From: Anaerolineae bacterium
GTDB taxonomy: Bacteria > Chloroflexota > Anaerolineae > B4-G1 > SLSP01
DNA length: 15,273 nt
Direction of reading: 5' to 3'
Assembly: GCA_016934645.1 (NCBI GenBank)
Contig: JAFGSL010000115.1
Location: 1-15,273, forward strand
The position numbers and the translations under genes were made by a program. A model generated the notes under the pieces. It ran no database searches and was not told the origin of the DNA. It was given only the letters and a program-made list of their open reading frames with translations. Shown here piece by piece: positions 14,701 through 15,273 of the stretch (within the stretch, counting starts at the first letter, position 1; the number at the start of each line of letters is the position of its first letter).

Positions 14701-15236
14701 CGCTTGCCCACGCTTCCGACGATGACTTCGCCGGTGTTCACGCCGATGCGGAGGTGCAGCTCGATGCGCTCGCGGGCACGCAACTCGGCGGCGAGGGGTT
14801 TGAGCACTTCGAGCATCGCCAACGTCGCCAGCACAGCCCGTACGGGATCGTCTTCGTGCGTCTCCGTCGCGCCGAAGAATGCGACCAACCCATCGCCCCG
14901 GAACTGATCCACCGCACCGCCAAAGCGGTTGATTTCCGCTTCCAGGATAGCGAAGAGGCGATTCATCAGCTCGACCCAGGCCTCGGTGCCGAGGTGCTCC
15001 AGTAACTGCGTGGACCCCTTCACATCGGCAATAACAACGGTGACGAGCCTGCGCTCGCCCTGGAACACCGTTTTTGTCCCACTGGCCGCCGCTGCGCTTG
15101 CCAGGGTACTGTTTTCTAGTGCGGTCAGCTTTTCGCGTGCGGCAGCGATCATCGCATCCACCAGGGCGTCGCCCAACGTGTTGCGTTGTGTCTCCAACGC
15201 GCGAATTCCTTGTTCTAATTGTGAGCGGTCGGTCAT
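11760..15236 (-). CDS. Class III nucleotidyl cyclase fused to AAA/STAND ATPase and TPR repeats
   Basis: A 1158-aa cytoplasmic signalling protein. Residues 5-42 are a likely coiled coil. The CHD cyclase domain spans about 60-245, with metal-binding Asp71 (IADVKGS) and Asp115 (FRGDGLVAFFG). The base-selecting Lys position is Gln111; the second is Thr186, common in bacterial adenylate cyclases. In the N-x-x-x-R transition-state motif the Asn is Thr193 while Arg197 is kept (GEAITIAARME), so catalytic output may be low or altered. The ATPase module starts at VGRQSEL (264), with Walker A GEAGLGKS (292-299) and Walker B LVIVCEDLHWAD (428-439). From about 680 onward come TPRs, including 40-residue RKIGDRxGE repeats. 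The architecture matches bacterial cyclase-ATPase-TPR proteins, in which ligand or partner sensing by ATPase/TPR is presumed to gate the cyclase. It is convergent with ICMT copy 2 and its start may be leaderless. Confidence 0.92.
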   Translation of the reverse strand: MTDRSQLEQGIRALETQRNTLGDALVDAMIAAAREKLTALENSTLASAAAASGTKTVFQGERRLVTVVIADVKGSTQLLEHLGTEAWVELMNRLFAILEAEINRFGGAVDQFRGDGLVAFFGATETHEDDPVRAVLATLAMLEVLKPLAAELRARERIELHLRIGVNTGEVIVGSVGKRQTRRDDTAMGEAITIAARMEQAAEPGTVLVSENTYRLTWTQFKWRSLGTIMAKGVRRPIAVYRPLAAKATAEKIRGIPGLEAPLVGRQSELDALQQAIARLQAGEGGLVTIVGEAGLGKSRLVAELRRRVAGRYVDMQWVEGRCPSYGTSIAYLLWVDILRGLLDVAVDTPPPAIREALRARLQALADVRSRYPERQPTLYPYLSQLLGLPLDKKMAAKLSDVEGEELKRGTFRAIESLIESTARQHPLVIVCEDLHWADPTSLELLERLLGITRHGLTHRVPLLFICVLRPETAHGGALVKQLAARRAGRQHTDLWLTPLSTGESETLLYHLLRMDELPQQLKARILNHAEGNPFYIEELIRSLLDDGVIVWDKDRGRCDTACEPAEIAIPNTLYGVLMARIDRLPENAKRVLQLASVIGRAFPRRVLDAVNQNRYDLDSALLTLEREELAYEQKPGPEPEYVFRHHLIQEAAYNSLLKQERATLHQWVAEFLEGLRSDLRDTYVGLFAHHWERADRPDRAVTYLLRAGEQAAAQFANVEAAEYFSRALALTPGYSLERYTLLLARERIYDLMGAREARARDLDTSEKLAQALDDPLREAEIALRRANYAESGRDYPAAMLAAQKAIRLARIARDVHGEAAGYLAWGRALFYQGDYHEARRQLQQALDRSMDFPQVQADSLRSLGMVAEEQSEARDYFRQALHIHRKIGDRRGEWATLYNLSVLFLEQENCTQARKYGERALSLCRKIGDRQGERMALDNLGYVTTCQADYTHAQTYYEQTLRLCRKIGDRHSEGHTLVHLSALFSLFNQHDAAHAHAEEAFRLAQETEDHQVKGDALIFMGHALWELGRRDEATEAYREAHVLLTELGEVQLALDPLAGLARSALEQGDTRQALRNVEKILRDLDTLLLNGSEEFLRIHLNCWHVLHALRDRRANDVLATAHRALRRRAAKISDPEIQRMFLEDIRLHREIVQAYER
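12331..12580 (-). repeat. 120-bp periodic repeat encoding TPR units
   Basis: The decamer CCGATTTTGC recurs at 12331, 12451 and 12571, exactly 120 bases apart, embedded in similar flanks. Each copy encodes the RKIGDR segment (minus strand) of successive 40-residue TPR units. The exact spacing and DNA-level similarity point to recent internal duplication of TPR modules. Confidence 0.8.
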
Positions 15237-15243
15237 GTGAACT

Positions 15244-15252
15244 ATTTTACCA
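15244..15252 (-). promoter_or_regulatory. Extended -10 box placed for a leaderless cyclase mRNA
   Basis: On the minus strand this reads TGGTAAAAT, an extended -10 (TGn plus TAAAAT, 5 of 6 to TATAAT). Exactly 7 bases (15243-15237) separate it from the A of ATG 15236, so transcription would begin at or next to the start codon. No Shine-Dalgarno site exists before this ATG, which fits. No -35-like hexamer is visible in the very AT-rich remainder to the window edge. Confidence 0.45.
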
Positions 15253-15273
15253 TAATTTTATATACTTTATATC

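Noticed and set aside
14394..15005. 203-codon plus-strand frame opposite the cyclase domain
   Set aside because: Antisense of a strongly conserved catalytic domain; Gln/His/Arg-rich with no family resemblance.

Overview
The window reads as a chromosomal segment of an uncultured or little-studied bacterium, most likely a Chloroflexota (Anaerolineae/Caldilineae-like). This is an inference from gene style: a lipoprotein with a Pro/Thr-rich linker after the lipobox, a very small RLW-motif protein of a type I associate with this phylum, a BTAD/NB-ARC/TPR regulator, a cyclase/ATPase/TPR giant and a DUF2721 membrane protein. No rRNA, tRNA, CRISPR, transposase or phage gene is visible. Coding density is high and no gene-free stretch exceeds 300 bases.

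Layout. (1) 1-2533, plus strand: the 3' end of a VOC/glyoxalase-like gene, an isoprenylcysteine methyltransferase (ICMT) family membrane protein, an MFS transporter, a tandem double-hairpin repeat and a cytidine-deaminase-like enzyme whose real start lies after the repeat. (2) 2673-4636, plus strand: a membrane-anchored TPR protein with two retropepsin-like DTG domains, then a DUF2721 protein with its own promoter. (3) 4709-5913, minus strand: a two-gene operon (67-aa protein plus six-blade Kelch lipoprotein) whose stop and start codons overlap. (4) 6065-11637, plus strand: an AfsR/SARP-like BTAD-NB-ARC-TPR regulator, a HAD hydrolase, a double-GNAT acetyltransferase and a second, close paralogue of the ICMT gene. 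(5) 11760-15236, minus strand: a class III nucleotidyl cyclase fused to a STAND-type ATPase and TPRs.

The most notable regulatory structure is the 5914-6064 divergent intergenic region. It holds two nearly perfect 11-bp direct repeats. On the regulator side a strong sigma70-type promoter (TAGACA-N17-TGaTACAAT) follows them. On the lipoprotein side they end 9 bp before a TATACT -10 box that has no good -35. Repeats of 11-bp period placed about 8 bp from a -10 are the known arrangement of SARP operators, so I infer that the BTAD regulator controls the small-protein/Kelch-lipoprotein operon and perhaps itself.

A second theme is small repeats that have entered or expanded within reading frames: a G/C-tract palindrome inside the NB-ARC domain, an 18-bp unit in the wHTH-BTAD linker, an 18-bp unit duplicated in the N-terminus of the second ICMT copy, and the double hairpin that makes a false N-terminal extension on the deaminase. 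All family assignments are from reading the sequence; no database search was run.
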